Source: Excoecaria cochinchinensis
Lineage: Eukaryota; Streptophyta; Magnoliopsida; Malpighiales; Euphorbiaceae
Assembly (NCBI GenBank): GCA_947683425.1
Contig: CANTUQ010000078.1
Location: 558,001 to 622,000, forward strand
DNA length: 64,000 nucleotides
Direction of reading: 5' to 3'
Both the position numbers and the translations under genes were made by a program. Each line of letters opens with the position of its first letter. Within the stretch, counting starts at the first letter, position 1. The notes below the pieces were generated by a model. The model ran no database searches. It was not told where the DNA came from and saw only the letters and a list, made by a program, of their open reading frames with translations. Of the stretch, positions 22,651-34,740 are shown piece after piece.

Positions 22651-23990
22651 TTTGATGTTGGCTCATAGGCGAATGGGTTTCAATGTCTTTGGTGTCTCTT
22701 AAAATAATTTCTTTTATTTTTTGTAAATTTTTGGGATTTTCACATTTTGAATGTATTTGAATTTTTACAATATGTTGGATTTTCAAGGCCTTGAAAATAT
22801 ATATTTTTTGTTTTGTTTTTGTTTTATTAAGAATTTGTGTTCTTTGTACCTTTGAATTCGGATTTTTGTACACTTATTATGTGGTGTGTGTAAGCATACA
22901 TCTTATGATAGAGAAACTTAACTGATTGCCCCCGACATAGTGTGCATGAATAGGCTTGATGGTCCGCAGGATTCCTTTTCTGTGAGGATTTCATCTTGAT
23001 CTGGTTGTCCGGCATGAATAAGCGCCAATATTGAGCTGAAATTATACCTCGGCCTCCTTTTGTGTCTGATTGCCTCTAACTAAAGCACGTGTGGGTAGTC
23101 CAGCTTCCCAAAGGATCTTCTTTTCTGTAGATTTGTGTGATTTTAGATTGCCATCAGCATGGTGTGCCCGGGTAGGCTTATTCTTCTAGGTGTTCCTCTT
23201 TTGTACAGACCCATATGATTTTATGCCGAATACAGTGGCCAACAATATTGAGCTGAATCCATCTCTTGGATCATTTTTGAGCATGAGGTCTATTCGGACC
23301 CTTCCCTCAAAATTATATACACAGCAAGGTATACAAGAAGTTGCGTGTATGTATGGAATTATGTGTGTGAAAAATATACATAAAACTAATATATAGGAAA
23401 TACATGCAAGGGATTAATGTATAAAAATTATGTGTACACAATTATACGTGTAAAGGATTGAATGCATGTGATATATGCTTGTGATATGCATGCTAAACAT
23501 GTGCAAAGAATTATATGTTACATGTATAAAAACATTATGTACATGATATGTGCGCGAAGAATTGTATATGCGAGATATATACAAAGTTTATGCATGTGTG
23601 AATGCATGTTGGGCATCATGAAAGGCTATGCACGTGTAAAGTTATGCAAGAAGATATGCAAAAGATTGTACATGCGAAATGCACATGAGATGCAAAAATG
23701 GATAGACCACATCCTAGGCGATTAAGGGATTTATTGAGGGTACTGCTCATACTGTCCGATAGCCCCCAAAGATCTAGAAGATTGTCATCTTGGCTTAGAA
23801 ATTCTGACCCATAATCCTTTCACAAAGGACTGTCCCATGTGCATCTTTGCCCCCCAGTCAATGAGCATGTTGCCAAAAAACTGTACAATGTTTTGCCCCC
23901 AAGGTTTTTAACTCGTGTCTTGAATTATTCATTATCTGCCTGATGGAAGGTTATCCGAAATAATGCCGCCTAATCGCTCCAGGCATCAGA
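22651..23990. other. Non-coding 3' internal region of the Ogre-like element
   Basis: No supported ORF. From 23330 to 23720 the sequence is rich in ATGCATGTG/TGTACATG words (alternating purine-pyrimidine). 'GCATGAATAGGCTT' and 'GTGCCCGGGTAGGCTT' are related words near 22945 and 23165. Confidence 0.5.
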
Positions 23991-24244
23991 AGTCATTGTT
24001 TTAAAGGTAGCGCGCCCCTTTTGGATTTTCACACTAGCTTTTCTTTGCGGAAAATGCGTCCTTTTGGGGATTTTTACTTAATCCTGTGCCTTATTTTTGC
24101 CTGTAATAGACCCAACCCATTCCAACGGCTTTTATTCATTTTATTTTTTTTGCAGGGAAGACTTCCTATTTCCAGGTTTTCACCCTGTCCTTTGGCCTAA
24201 CTTTTGCTTAGAGAGCCTGTCACTGTTTTCATCTCTAACGGCTT
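23991..24244 (+). pseudogene. Intron-region remnant of the antisense PMD gene
   Basis: The words TTTTGG.GATTTT, TGTGCCTTATTTTTGCCTG and CCCA.CCCATTC..CGGCTTT match the intron region at 49017-49145 of the better preserved PMD gene. The exon that should precede it is not recognisable here. The gene is then interrupted by the LTR at 24245 and resumes at 36884. Confidence 0.5.
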
Positions 24245-24945
24245 TGTAATGGCCCTAACATTGGCTTAGAAGTATTAGTGAATGTCTATAGTGTATTTAG
24301 AGTGATCACAGTGTAGAGAAGTGTATTGAGTGATATTAACATTAGTAAAGTTAAGAGTTAAGTGTGCTTGAAGTATAGAAATACCGGGAGGGGTGACCCC
24401 GGAGTAGCTATACAGCGGACCCGGTAATCGATTTTTAGAAAAATTATTATTTTTCAAAATTGATCTGTGGGCCGTCGAGAGTCTAGTAGTGAAATTTGGA
24501 GTGAAAACGGAGTCAAATAGACCTCCGAAAGTCATTCTAAAGTTGGCCTCTAGTTCAATTCAAATTGAACCAGGGTTTGACCGAGATTTGACTGAATTTT
24601 TAAAAATAGTTATTGAGCTCTAATTGGTGTAGTGTTGGAAGTGTAAAGACATAAAATAAATTTCTATAATTTTTGATAATATTAGAATTGGATTTTACGG
24701 CAGAACAAAAGGTGATTGAATCGGACCTATTTAAGTGAACCAGACTCCAAATGGACTCCGATTGAGCTAAATCTTTGCAGGGAGGCTATTTTTTATGTTT
24801 TAAGAATGATGGAATTGGTTATAAGTGAAAATAAGGTGAGGAACATATAGATGCTTTGAAATAGTGGAAATGAACAGAAAAACTGAAATTTTGGTTCAAA
24901 TCGGTCTGACCACTTTGGTTGGACTGGTTTGGTTCAATTATGGAC

Positions 24946-24954
24946 TATATAAGG
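24946..24954 (+). promoter_or_regulatory. TATA box of the solo LTR
   Basis: TATATAAGG is about 700 bp inside the LTR, followed by a CT-rich stretch (24990-25080). A related LTR has a TATA box at the equivalent position (3029-3036, minus strand). Confidence 0.5.
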
Positions 24955-25939
24955 GAGGAAATGGCTGGATTTATCTAGAGAAATTAGCCACTCCACCGCC
25001 TCTCCTTCTCCTTCCAAAATTGAATGGGTTTTCTCTCTTTCTCCTCTATTTTTCTTCAATTTTTCTCAAAGCTCTCCCCAAATTTCAACCTCCTAGATTA
25101 ATTTTAGCTCCTCTGTAACCTAATAGAAGTGATTGGAGTCCATTTGGAGCACTGGAAGTGGGAAAAATTAAGTATACAAAGTTTAGGTTAAGTTTTGAGG
25201 TAATCAAGTTGAGGAAGGAGTTTCTCAAGGCAAAGGGAAAGGAAAAGAAGCTTAGAGGAGTGTAGAGCAAGAATTTGAGGTTTGTAGTTACATAATCCCT
25301 TTATTTCCATTGTTTTAAGTTGAATATTAGGTTATGTTTAAGTATAAGTGTGTAGTTTAGGCATGATTAATTAAATCTAACTTGATAATCATGATTAGTG
25401 GGCTTAAATTAGTGTTTAAACATACTTAGATTAAAATAAAACAAATTGGTAAAAAATCCCTAACGTAGGCCGAATAGTAACTTAAGGAATTCATCATGTT
25501 TTTATAGGTTTTATGGCTTCTAAATGATGGTTATAATGTATATAACATGTGTAATGTATAATGAAATAGTTAAAAGAATGAAAAGCAAACTTAATGAATT
25601 TGTAAAAGCTTGGTCGAATGGACTATTAAGGAAATTAATGGGATATGTTGTGTAATATGGCTTGTAATTGGTATTTATAACATGTATAACATGTAAAGAG
25701 GATGATTAAGTGGTTAAATGAAATTAAAGTGAACATATTGGAAATCTAACCTTTTGGCCTAATGGTATATGTGGAAAAATTAATGTGTATTTTGATATCT
25801 AATGGCATATAATGGCATAAAAGGTCTAAGTATTGAAAATGAGTGTGTATGCAAAATTGTAAGTGAAAATGATGTATATGCCGAATTGTACATGTTGATA
25901 TAATATGATATTCATATTAATTTTCACTACAAGAAAAGA

Positions 25940-26400
25940 GTAGAATAGCGACGGAAAAATAGCGACGGAGATTTTTCCGTCGCTAAATAGCGGCGGAAGT
26001 AACATTCTGCCGCTATTTAGCGACGAAAAATTATTTCCGTCGCTACATGCCGACGGTTATATTAAGCCGCCGCTAATTAGCGACGGAAATTTCAATCCGT
26101 CGCTAATTATGGCGCCAACTATTCCCTCCAAATTCTGCGACACTATTTAGTGACGGAAAACTAAAACGTCGCTAAAAATAGCGACGGTTTAAGAGAACCG
26201 TCGCAAAATTAGCGACGGTTATAATATTCCGTCGCTAAAAATAGCGACGGTAACATTTACCGTCGCTAAAAAGAAAAGAAAAAGTTTAAGTTTTATTTAG
26301 CGACGGTGAAGTAGTTCCGTCGCTAAAATTACCGACGGTTTATCTCTTCCGTCGGTAATATTAGCGACGGAAAACAATCTTCCGTCGCTAAAATTAAAGA
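25940..26400. repeat. 5' subterminal repeats, AGCGACGG / CCGTCGCT type
   Basis: About fifteen copies of AGCGACGG or CCGTCGCT occur, often as facing pairs that can form hairpins (for example 26229-26270). In En/Spm such motifs are the binding sites of the TNPA protein. The core here is GCGACGG, unlike the CCGACGG core on the other side. Confidence 0.85.
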
Positions 26401-26744
26401 TTCAGATTTTAATTACCCGATCCCCTCCCTCTCCCCTATCTCTCCTCCCTCTCACCTCCCTCTCTCTCTGCTCCCTCTCTCTGACCCCCTGCCCTCACGC
26501 CGCCGGCCACCGCGCCCCTGCCGTCCATCGCCGGTCCCATAGCTCCCCTCCTCCTCCGCTCTCCCCTTCCTTCCCTCTCTCCCCTTCCTTCCCTCTTCCC
26601 GCTCCGATCTTCCCCTTCTTTCCCTCCCTCCGCGTGCCGCCGGCGTCCTCCACTCCGATCAGCCTGCTTGCCGGTCCGCCTCTCCTCCTCCGCCGCCTCC
26701 TCCTCTCCTCCACTCCTCCTGCTCCTCTCCTCCAGCGTCGACAG
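26400..26744 (+). promoter_or_regulatory. Pyrimidine-rich leader exon of the CACTA transcript (inferred)
   Basis: A CT-rich then GC-rich block with a possible donor CAG|GTCCCG at 26744/26745 is followed by 1.7 kb of AT-rich sequence. That sequence ends in a good acceptor (GTAACAG at 28480) just before the transposase ATG. This suggests a non-coding first exon and a long leader intron. Small ORFs in the block are low-complexity. No cDNA evidence is available. Confidence 0.4.
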
Positions 26745-26783
26745 GTCCCGATCTCTCCCTTTAATTTTTTTTTTTTAGTTAAA

Positions 26784-26827
<44 letters not shown>

Positions 26828-28480
26828 TAAATTCAGATAATAATAATAATATTAATAATTTTATTTTGCTTATTAATATTAATTATTATTAATATTATTA
26901 TTACTAATAATATTATTATTATTATTGTTGAGTTGATTATATTATTATTATTGTTAATATGATTGTTATTATTATTAATTTATTTATGTTAGTTAAGTAT
27001 TGTTGAATAAATATATATTATTTTTAATTACACCAACAATTAATTGAATTTATGTTTTAATTGTTAAAAAATTAAAATTAAAATATCTTCTTAATTAAGT
27101 GATAAAATCATATATAGTACTATATCCTGAAATTAATGATTTTCTTTAATTAATTAGATATATATATATATAGTTCAAAGAATCCTGTATAGGAATTGTA
27201 TATTCTACAATAATCTTGGCCATAATCTCTTTCAATCCGCAATCAATTAAAATCTAAAAGCAATTAAAATGGAATCTTGCCCTTCCATTTTATATCAGTA
27301 ATGGAAAACTCAAAGCAAATCAAACAGATGGTATAAAATGTTATTAATTTGAATCAAATCTCAATTATTAATTTAATCAAAGAAAGACAAAATGTTAGTA
27401 TAAAATTTAATCCATATATTAATTTGAATGTTTGAACACATAATTTAAGTTCAAATGGGAAATTATATAGCAAATTAAGAAAGTTTGTTGAAATGCCAAA
27501 AATTTGTATGTTATCAAATTAAAGAAATTGGCAGTTATGTCTTGTTAAACAACAAAGTATAACTTTTCCTAAAATAAAATATAAAAAATAACAACAAACT
27601 ATATCTACTAGTTCATCTGGATAGGAATTTTAATCATTTATACATACCTATTGATTTTATAAATTTAGAGTACATTAATATTTGCATATGGTTTACCAAA
27701 AATATTTTTAATTTTTTTACATACTAAATGTAATTAATATATATGGATCGTTAGATGAAAAATAAAAAAATATATATATATTTTTAATTCAGTAGCCCAT
27801 ATTTATTAATAAATAGTACGGATTAAATACTAAATAAGGTAAATATTTGGAATGGTGATTCCATTCCATCTATGGATGGAGGTCAATTTGTGGATCAGGT
27901 AGGGTTTTAGATCAATCATAAATTGGCACTAAGCTTGAAAAAGAGAGAGAGAATTGATTTGTTTTGTATCTTTTGAGAGATGAGACATTAATTATTTATT
28001 CAAACCCTAATTATGCTCAACTATATATCATCATATCCTTCTTTAATTGGATAAGAGTTCATATCAAAGCTATCCCTTCCTCATGCATATGCATTAAGCT
28101 CCTTTTTTTTAATTAATTTTCATTTCCCTAAAAATAAAAACTGATTAATGGTATTTTCAATAATAATAATAATAATTTTCCTTTTTTGGTCGAATTGTGG
28201 ATTCGGAAATATAATTAAAATCTATAAATTGATTTATACTCATTTTTATTCTGTGAACAAAACTCATTATAATTTGATATAATTAAAAAATTAATATTAT
28301 TATTACTTTTATCATTATTATAATATTGGTTGTTGAGTATAATAATCTTGTAAAGTTATTTTTCTAATTAGTATTATTATCTAGGTTATTGACTGTAATA
28401 TGATAATTTTTTTTGTTTTTTGTTAATAGCATAATAATCCGTATAATTATTGTTTAAATGACTCCTTGTTCATGTAACAG
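26745..28480 (+). other. AT-rich interval, probable leader intron of the CACTA gene
   Basis: Very AT-rich with (ATT)n at 26787-26825 and many TAATAATA runs. No ORF was found. It begins with a possible GT donor and ends with AG at 28479-28480. Confidence 0.4.
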
Positions 28481-28494
28481 TTTTGGAATTAATT

Positions 28495-31400
28495 ATGAGT
28501 AGCGTAGATAGATCTTGGATGTACAGACGAAAAACAAGGGATGGTTACATTAATCCAGAATATGTGGAAGGGGTTCAGTCGTTTATTGCATACGCCAGTT
28601 CTCAACCTGCACATATGGACGGGGCTAAAATAAGATGTCCATGCAAAAAGTGCCAACACCTTAGTTATCTTCCTGTTAATGAAGTATATTTTCACCTGTT
28701 AAAAAAGGGATTTGTTCAAAATTATTTTGAGTGGACACGACACGGAGAACCATCAATTTGCAGTACCTCGATGGGAAACGTGGGTAACATGTCAACAATT
28801 GAGGGTGAATTTGAAAGAGGTGGGGAATTTGGTGCCGATGATGTAGGGGTGAATGATAATCCATACGTCCAAATGGTTTACGATGCAGCGGGCCATGATT
28901 TTAGAGAAAGTACAGCAATGATGGAAGAACCGAACGAAAATGCAACCAAATTTTACGATTTGCTAAATTCAGCAGATCAGGAGTTATGGCCAGGCTGCGA
29001 TAACATGACTCAGTTATCTTCTGTAGCTCGGATATTGAATATAAAATCCGAGCAATATATTTCAGATCGAGGTTTTGACCAAATTCTTGCTTGGTACAAT
29101 GAATCATTGCCTCCTGAGCATAAAATGGTTCCTAATCTGTACAATGTGAAGAAACTAATCAGTGGTTTAGGTTTGCCTGTTGAGAAAATCGAATGTTGCC
29201 GGTTGGGATGTATGTTGTTTTGGAGGGATGACGTCAATTTACAAGAGTGCAAATTTTGTGGTCAACCTAGGTACAAATCTAAAAGTGGCGGTAATCAGCA
29301 TAAATTGGTACCTTGGAAACGTATGTATTATTTTCCGTTGACTCCCAGGCTTCAAAGAATATATGCATCCGAAGTTACTGCACCTCATATGAGATGGCAT
29401 GATGAGCACGAAAGTACAGGTGGAATAATGAGCCATCCATCAGATGCAGTTGCATGGAAACATTTTAATAACATCCATCCTGATTTTGCTGCTGAATCTA
29501 GAAATGTTCGGCTGTGTTTGAGCACTGACGGGTTTCAACCTTTTGGTCAATCAGGGCAACAATATTCCTCATGGCCAGTCATAATGACTCCTTATAATTT
29601 GCCTCCGTGGATGTGCATGAATGAGGCATATATGTTTTTGACAGTCATTATTCCAGGACCTAAAAATCCGAAGCACAAAATTGATGTATACTTGCAGCCG
29701 TTGATTTATGAGTTACAACAGCTTTGGGATGTCGGTGTTGAAACATATGATGCATCACTTAAACAGAATTTCATGATGAAAGCAGCTTTAATGTGGACGG
29801 TCAGTGACTTTCCCGCCTATGCTATGTTGTCCGGTTGGAGCACGGCTGGAAAATTAGCATGTCCTTACTGTGGCGATGATTCAGATGCGTTTTATCTTCA
29901 GCATGGTTGCAAAACTTCTTGGTTTGATAACCACAGGAAATTCCTTCCACCTGACCACCCGTTCCGACGGAACAAGAACAAATTTATTAAGAATAGAGTT
30001 GTACTTGCTAGTCCGCCGGTGGTGAAAAGCAGTGAGCAAATTTTACAAGAAATTGATGAGTTGGGTTTACTGAAGGTAACAGAACTTGATGCTGATGAAG
30101 TAAATGGAAGAATCAACAAAAATTTTGGCTGGAGAAAAAGAAGCATTTTTTGGGATTTGCCATATTGGAAGACTAATTTATTACGGCATAATCTGGATGT
30201 GATGCACATAGAAAAGAATATTTTTGATAATGTATTCAACACCATTATGAATATAGAAGGGAAGACCAAGGACAATGCTAAATCCCGATCCGATTTAAAG
30301 TTGTTATGTAGAAGGCCTGAGTTAGACAAAGATTACTTAACCGGAAAATATCCCAAAGCATGCTACACTTTGGACAAAAAACATAAGGAAGTCTTGTGTG
30401 ATTGGCTAAAAGGATTAAAGTTTCCAGATGGTTACGTCTCCAATTTGGCAAGGTGCGTCGACATGAGAAAGTACAAATTATTCGGTATGAAAAGTCATGA
30501 TTGTCACGTTTTTATGCAGAGGCTACTCCCAATAGCATTTCGAGAGTTATTGTCGACAAAAGTTTGGGAAGCTATAACAGAGCTAAGTATGTTCTTCCGA
30601 ACATTGACGTCATGCGAGATAAATGCAGCAGATATGGCTAGATTGGAAATAGAAATTCCAGTAATCCTGTGCAAACTGGAAGCAATTTTTCCTCCAAGTT
30701 TTTTCGACTGTATGGAGCATCTCCCCGTGCATTTAGCACATGAGGCGAAACTCGCTGGTCCGGTTCAATATCGTTGGATGTATCCATTTGAGCGGTAACT
30801 ATCTATGACCTTTAATTGCAATTATATTATACCTTTGTATGCTAATTAATGGCATTAAAATATATCATGTAGGTATTTGTTTCACTTGAAGAAAAACGTA
30901 AAAAATAAAGCTAGAGTTGAAGGTTCAATATGTAATGCTTATTTGGTCGAAGAAGCAAGTACTTTTTGTTCGCATTATTTTGAGCCTCATATACAAACGA
31001 GACAGCGAAAAATGCCACGTAATGATGATGGTGGGGAATCAAGTAATCAGGACGGAAACTTATCCATTTTTACATATCCTGGGCGTTTACATGGCCGTTC
31101 AATACGGAAAATGCTAGTAGAGAATGAATTAATAGCGGCCCATAGTTATATTCTATTGAATTGCGAGGAAGTTCGTCCTTATGTGAGGTAAGTTTAATAT
31201 ATACCCACAAATATTCATTTGTTTTACTATGTTAAGAGTAATATATAAATTGATTTCGGCATTTTAGATTATTTGAGGAATGGGTACGGGATCTAATGCC
31301 TGAAAAAGATGAAAATGAGGTGAATAAGGAAGTCGAAAAGCACTTTCATCATTGGTTCAAGACATATGTAAGTTGTGATTTTGACCATATATTTCCATAC

Positions 31401-32197
31401 ATACAATATATATGAAATATATGAATTAAATGATGTTTGCTTATTGGAATATGTAGGCATCGACAAATGCAATTGACAACAAGTACATCATTGATCTTGC
31501 AAAAGGACCTTTGCGATATGTTAAATCATTTCCGGTTTATTTCGTAAATGGATATAAATTTCATACACAGAGTCATGGTCATAACAAGGAAACGGTAAAC
31601 AGTGGGGTTTGCATTCAAGGAGAGTTGATGGATTATTATGGGCAAATTGTTGATATAATTGAAGTCGAGTACCCCGCGCTGCCAATAAAACGTTGTGTAT
31701 TATTCAAGTGCGAATGGTATGATCCAACTATTAACGTGGGAACAAAAATACATAGCAGATACAATTTAGTTGAAGTCAACCAGCGTAGAAGATTGAGGAA
31801 CTTTGAACCATTTGTGTTGGCAATGCAAGTGGGACAGGTATATTATGTCTCTTATCCAAGCGTAAAGCGAGACAGATCGGAATGGTTGCATGCGTGCAAA
31901 GTAAAACCAAGAGGCATTTATGAAAGGAAAGGCGCCGGACAAAGTGAACGTTATGAAAATAATGATGCATTTCAGGAGGAAGAATCGGAAGTTCATGAAA
32001 TCAACAACTCTCTGAATTTTGAAGATAACGAACCATTGAACTATGCGCACAATGAATTTGTTGACATTGATGGTGAGGATGATGAAGAAACTTTGGTTGG
32101 CGATGGATCTGATGACGAGCCAGAATTTTCATCTTATACATCGAAAAATGAAGATGATTTGAATGACGATTTACAGCTTAGTGACGATAGCGAATAA
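28495..32197 (+). CDS. tnpD-like: tnpD-like CACTA transposase (four coding exons, 1151 aa)
   Basis: Transposase thought to cut at CACTA ends. Coding exons: 28495-30794, 30873-31187, 31268-31367 and 31457-32197, with GT-AG introns in phases that keep one frame of 1152 codons. I chose ATG 28495 (MSSVDRSWMYRRK) because plant relatives begin with M-DRSWM. Order of parts: a transposase-associated domain at about residues 5-80 with the zinc-like CPCKKCQH. Next is the tnp2 transposase region, about 215-640, with LCLSTDGFQPFG (Asp345), GKLACPYCGDDSD and NLDVMHIEKN (Asp568). A DUF4218-type region around 690-800 crosses the first intron. A DUF4216-type region starts near 957 (CIQGELMDYYGQ), and the C-terminus is a strongly acidic tail. 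No stop or frameshift interrupts it. Catalytic residues are assigned by motif appearance only. Confidence 0.92.
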
Positions 32198-32338
32198 TTT
32201 GTTTAACTACTACTTGCTTATCATGTGAGACCAATTAATATTGCACTGACTTGGATATTAATTTAATATGCTTATTACAATGCAATTATTTTCTATTATC
32301 TGACAATATGCATTTCCAATGTAATGACAGGTTCAAAA

Positions 32339-34124
32339 ATGTTTAAGCGAAAGAAGAGAACGGCGATTCCTCCGCGTTTGAGGCAGCATGACGGCGATGA
32401 CAGTACTGGTGATGGAGGATCCTCATCGCATGGGCTCAATGCCAGCACTCAGGCTGCCGCATCACCTACCATCCCACCCGTTGCGCCATCTACCATTCCT
32501 TCCACGGATTCCACTCCTATAGCACACCCTGAATCTATGCCACCTCAGGGGTCAGGAACAGAAGATGCGGAAGAGCCTACGCCTGGCTCAATTGGAGTTG
32601 ATGGAAGAATGTACATCAATATCACAGCTAAGGAGTAAGTGAATAATATTTCATTCATTATGATTTAAATGACAGTTATTACTTGTACTAACATTATTCA
32701 CATTGTTATATTTTAGATTGAATCCTTCAGGAAAGTGCTCACGCATAATGACAACTTCTTTCAAAAACAGAATTGAATATGATGGATTTGCCTGGAAGAA
32801 TTTGTCAGAGGAAATAAAAAGTTTTTATTTCGAAGAATTCAAGGTAAAACATTTATGATATTGTATGTTACATAACGAATTATATTTTACTCTTGCTAAC
32901 AATTTGTTTTTTTTTCTGTCTGCCTTATAAGAAAAAATGTTATTGGAACCCGGCGCTTGACGAGATCATGTATTCTGTGTGGGAGACTCGTGCGCGGGCA
33001 CGTTACAGAGATTTTGTTTGCTTGATAAAGGATGGTGGTGTCCGACCTCGCTACATGACCGAAGATTTATGGGGACATTGGACACAGTATTGGGCGACCC
33101 CTGAAGCCATTTCCATTTCAGAGAGGAATTCTAGTAGTAGACGGGGAGGACCTGATGGACTCAGTTCATGCTCGCACACTGGAGGGTCGATGTCACATCG
33201 GGAACATGCAGATAGACTAGTAAGTTTTACATAATATTACTGTTATCACTGTAATTAATGGTTACAATTTCTAAAATATATCTCATTACCATAGAGGAGG
33301 ATGGGAATGTTACTTGTGTGAGGAGTTTGCATTGTTGTGGAATGTTGGATGGTAGCTGAATGTCAAAATTTTGAAGTGTTTTTTTATCTTTGTATACAGG
33401 AGGTATGCTCCAAATATAGGGGAAATTCTGCCAAAATTTTAGTAAAAACTTATAGGAATAGTCAATAAATTATAGTTCGCCTTTAATTCTTTTTATTTTT
33501 GCAGGGACAATCGATGGGTCGACCGGCTACACTCCCTGAGGTATTCTTACACACCCACACAAACAAGCATGATGGTCAAACGTTTGTCAATTCCCGGTCA
33601 AGGATTTTACATGTATGTCCACATTACTATATTATACAAATTTTAAAGATTAGTTATTATTAATCGTTACTTATTGTAAAACACTTGTCCTATGACAGGA
33701 ACAAGTTGAAGATGCAATTCAGCAACGCTCACAGACTTCTGATCATGTTGATGCGAATCAGATCTATTATGAAGTGGCTGGTGGTAGAGACCAGCGAGGA
33801 CGGGTATTTGGCTTAGGTTCTTTGGCCAAATCTTGTTACTCGCATTCCTCGGGTTCAAGTACTGCTGCATCTAATAGACGGTCATCCAGAGAAGTACTTG
33901 AACTTCAGAATACTGTAAGTGAGCTGAGATCGGAATTGCAACAGTCACAGACTCGATGGCAAGACTCAGAGGTTCGATTGCAACAATCTCTGGACTACAT
34001 ATCTGAGTTACGCAATGAGATGGCAAATTTATCTGACCTACGCACTGAGATGGCAAATTTGAAGGGTATGTTTGCCTTGTCATCGCATCAGTCTGATCGT
34101 ACGCCGCCGCCGCCACCAGTTTAG
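32339..34124 (+). CDS. tnpA-like: tnpA-like CACTA protein, Ptta/En/Spm family (five exons, 414 aa)
   Basis: Second protein of the element; in En/Spm its counterpart binds the subterminal motifs and brings the ends together. Exons: 32339-32634, 32717-32843, 32932-33219, 33505-33612 and 33699-34124, joining in frame to 415 codons including TAG. ATG 32339 follows a good acceptor (GACAG at 32330); an in-frame ATG at 32324 would be used only without that splice. Residues 1-98 are basic, then Ser/Thr/Pro-rich. About 100-275 matches the plant transposase-24 family (WKNLSEEIKSFYFEEF, TQYWATPEAISISERN, HTGGSMS, GRPATLPEVFLHTHTNKHDG). The C-terminal ~70 residues form a coiled coil with a repeated LR.EMANL motif, ending in a proline run. 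The frame is intact. It starts 140 bp after the tnpD-like stop, so the two may be splice products of one transcript. Confidence 0.88.
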
Positions 34125-34329
34125 TTCTCATTTTGTATTACACATACATGGATATTATGTTGTTAACTAATTACTAACTTTATAATTAGCACAATTATTA
34201 AATTCTAATATTATTGGATATTGAAATTTAGATATTATTATGATTTTTTTCATTATTTTGCAATTAGTTTTAACAGGTTATATTTACATAAAAATAAAAT
34301 AAAAAAAAATAATATTCAAATTTTCTTTA

Positions 34330-34720
34330 AAATTACCGACGGAAAACAATTTTTCCGTCGGTAAAATTTCCTAAATTACCGACGAAAATTGTAATTCCGT
34401 CGGTAAAATTTACCGACGGAAATTGTAATTCCGTCGGTAAATTACCGACGGAAATTGTAATTCCGTCGGTAAATTACCGACGGAAATTGTAATTCCGTCG
34501 GTAAAATTTACCGACGGAATTTGTAATTCCGTCGGTAAATTTTACCGATGGAAAACAATTTCCGTCGGTAATTTACCGACGGAATTACAGGTTCCGTCGG
34601 TAATTTTTACCGACGGAAATTTTTCCGTCGGTAAATTTCCCTACGGATTTTATGCCGACGGAATCATTTTCCGTCGGCATTCACATTTCCCGACGGAAAT
34701 TACACATTTTCCGTCGGGAA
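34330..34720. repeat. 3' subterminal repeats, ACCGACGGAA / TTCCGTCGGT type
   Basis: More than fifteen copies of CCGACGG or CCGTCGG occur, arranged as consecutive hairpins such as ACCGACGGAAATTGTAATTC followed by CGTCGGT. Several near-identical ~33-38 bp palindromic units lie between 34380 and 34540. The core differs from the 5' side by one base (CCGACGG rather than GCGACGG). Confidence 0.88.
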
Positions 34721-34740
34721 ATGTTATTTTTCTTGTAGTG

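Larger units (their letters stand above)
25925..34740 (+). mobile_element. Structurally complete autonomous CACTA (En/Spm) transposon, 8816 bp
   Basis: Terminal inverted repeats CACTACAAGAAAA (25925-25937 and reversed at 34728-34740) are flanked by the 3-bp target duplication TTT (25922-25924 and 34741-34743). The subterminal regions are packed with short motifs in both orientations. Inside are two spliced genes on the plus strand: a tnpD-like transposase (28495-32197) and a tnpA-like protein (32339-34124). Both give full-length proteins when GT-AG introns are removed. This is the full set of parts expected of an autonomous En/Spm element. Confidence 0.93.

Noticed and set aside
26495..26840. 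Small Arg-rich and Pro/Leu-rich ORFs upstream of the transposase
   Set aside because: By-products of a CT/GC-rich leader; no similarity to known domains and no splice support as coding exons.
31766..32050. Minus-strand 94-codon ORF
   Set aside because: Shadow of the DUF4216-type exon of the tnpD-like transposase.
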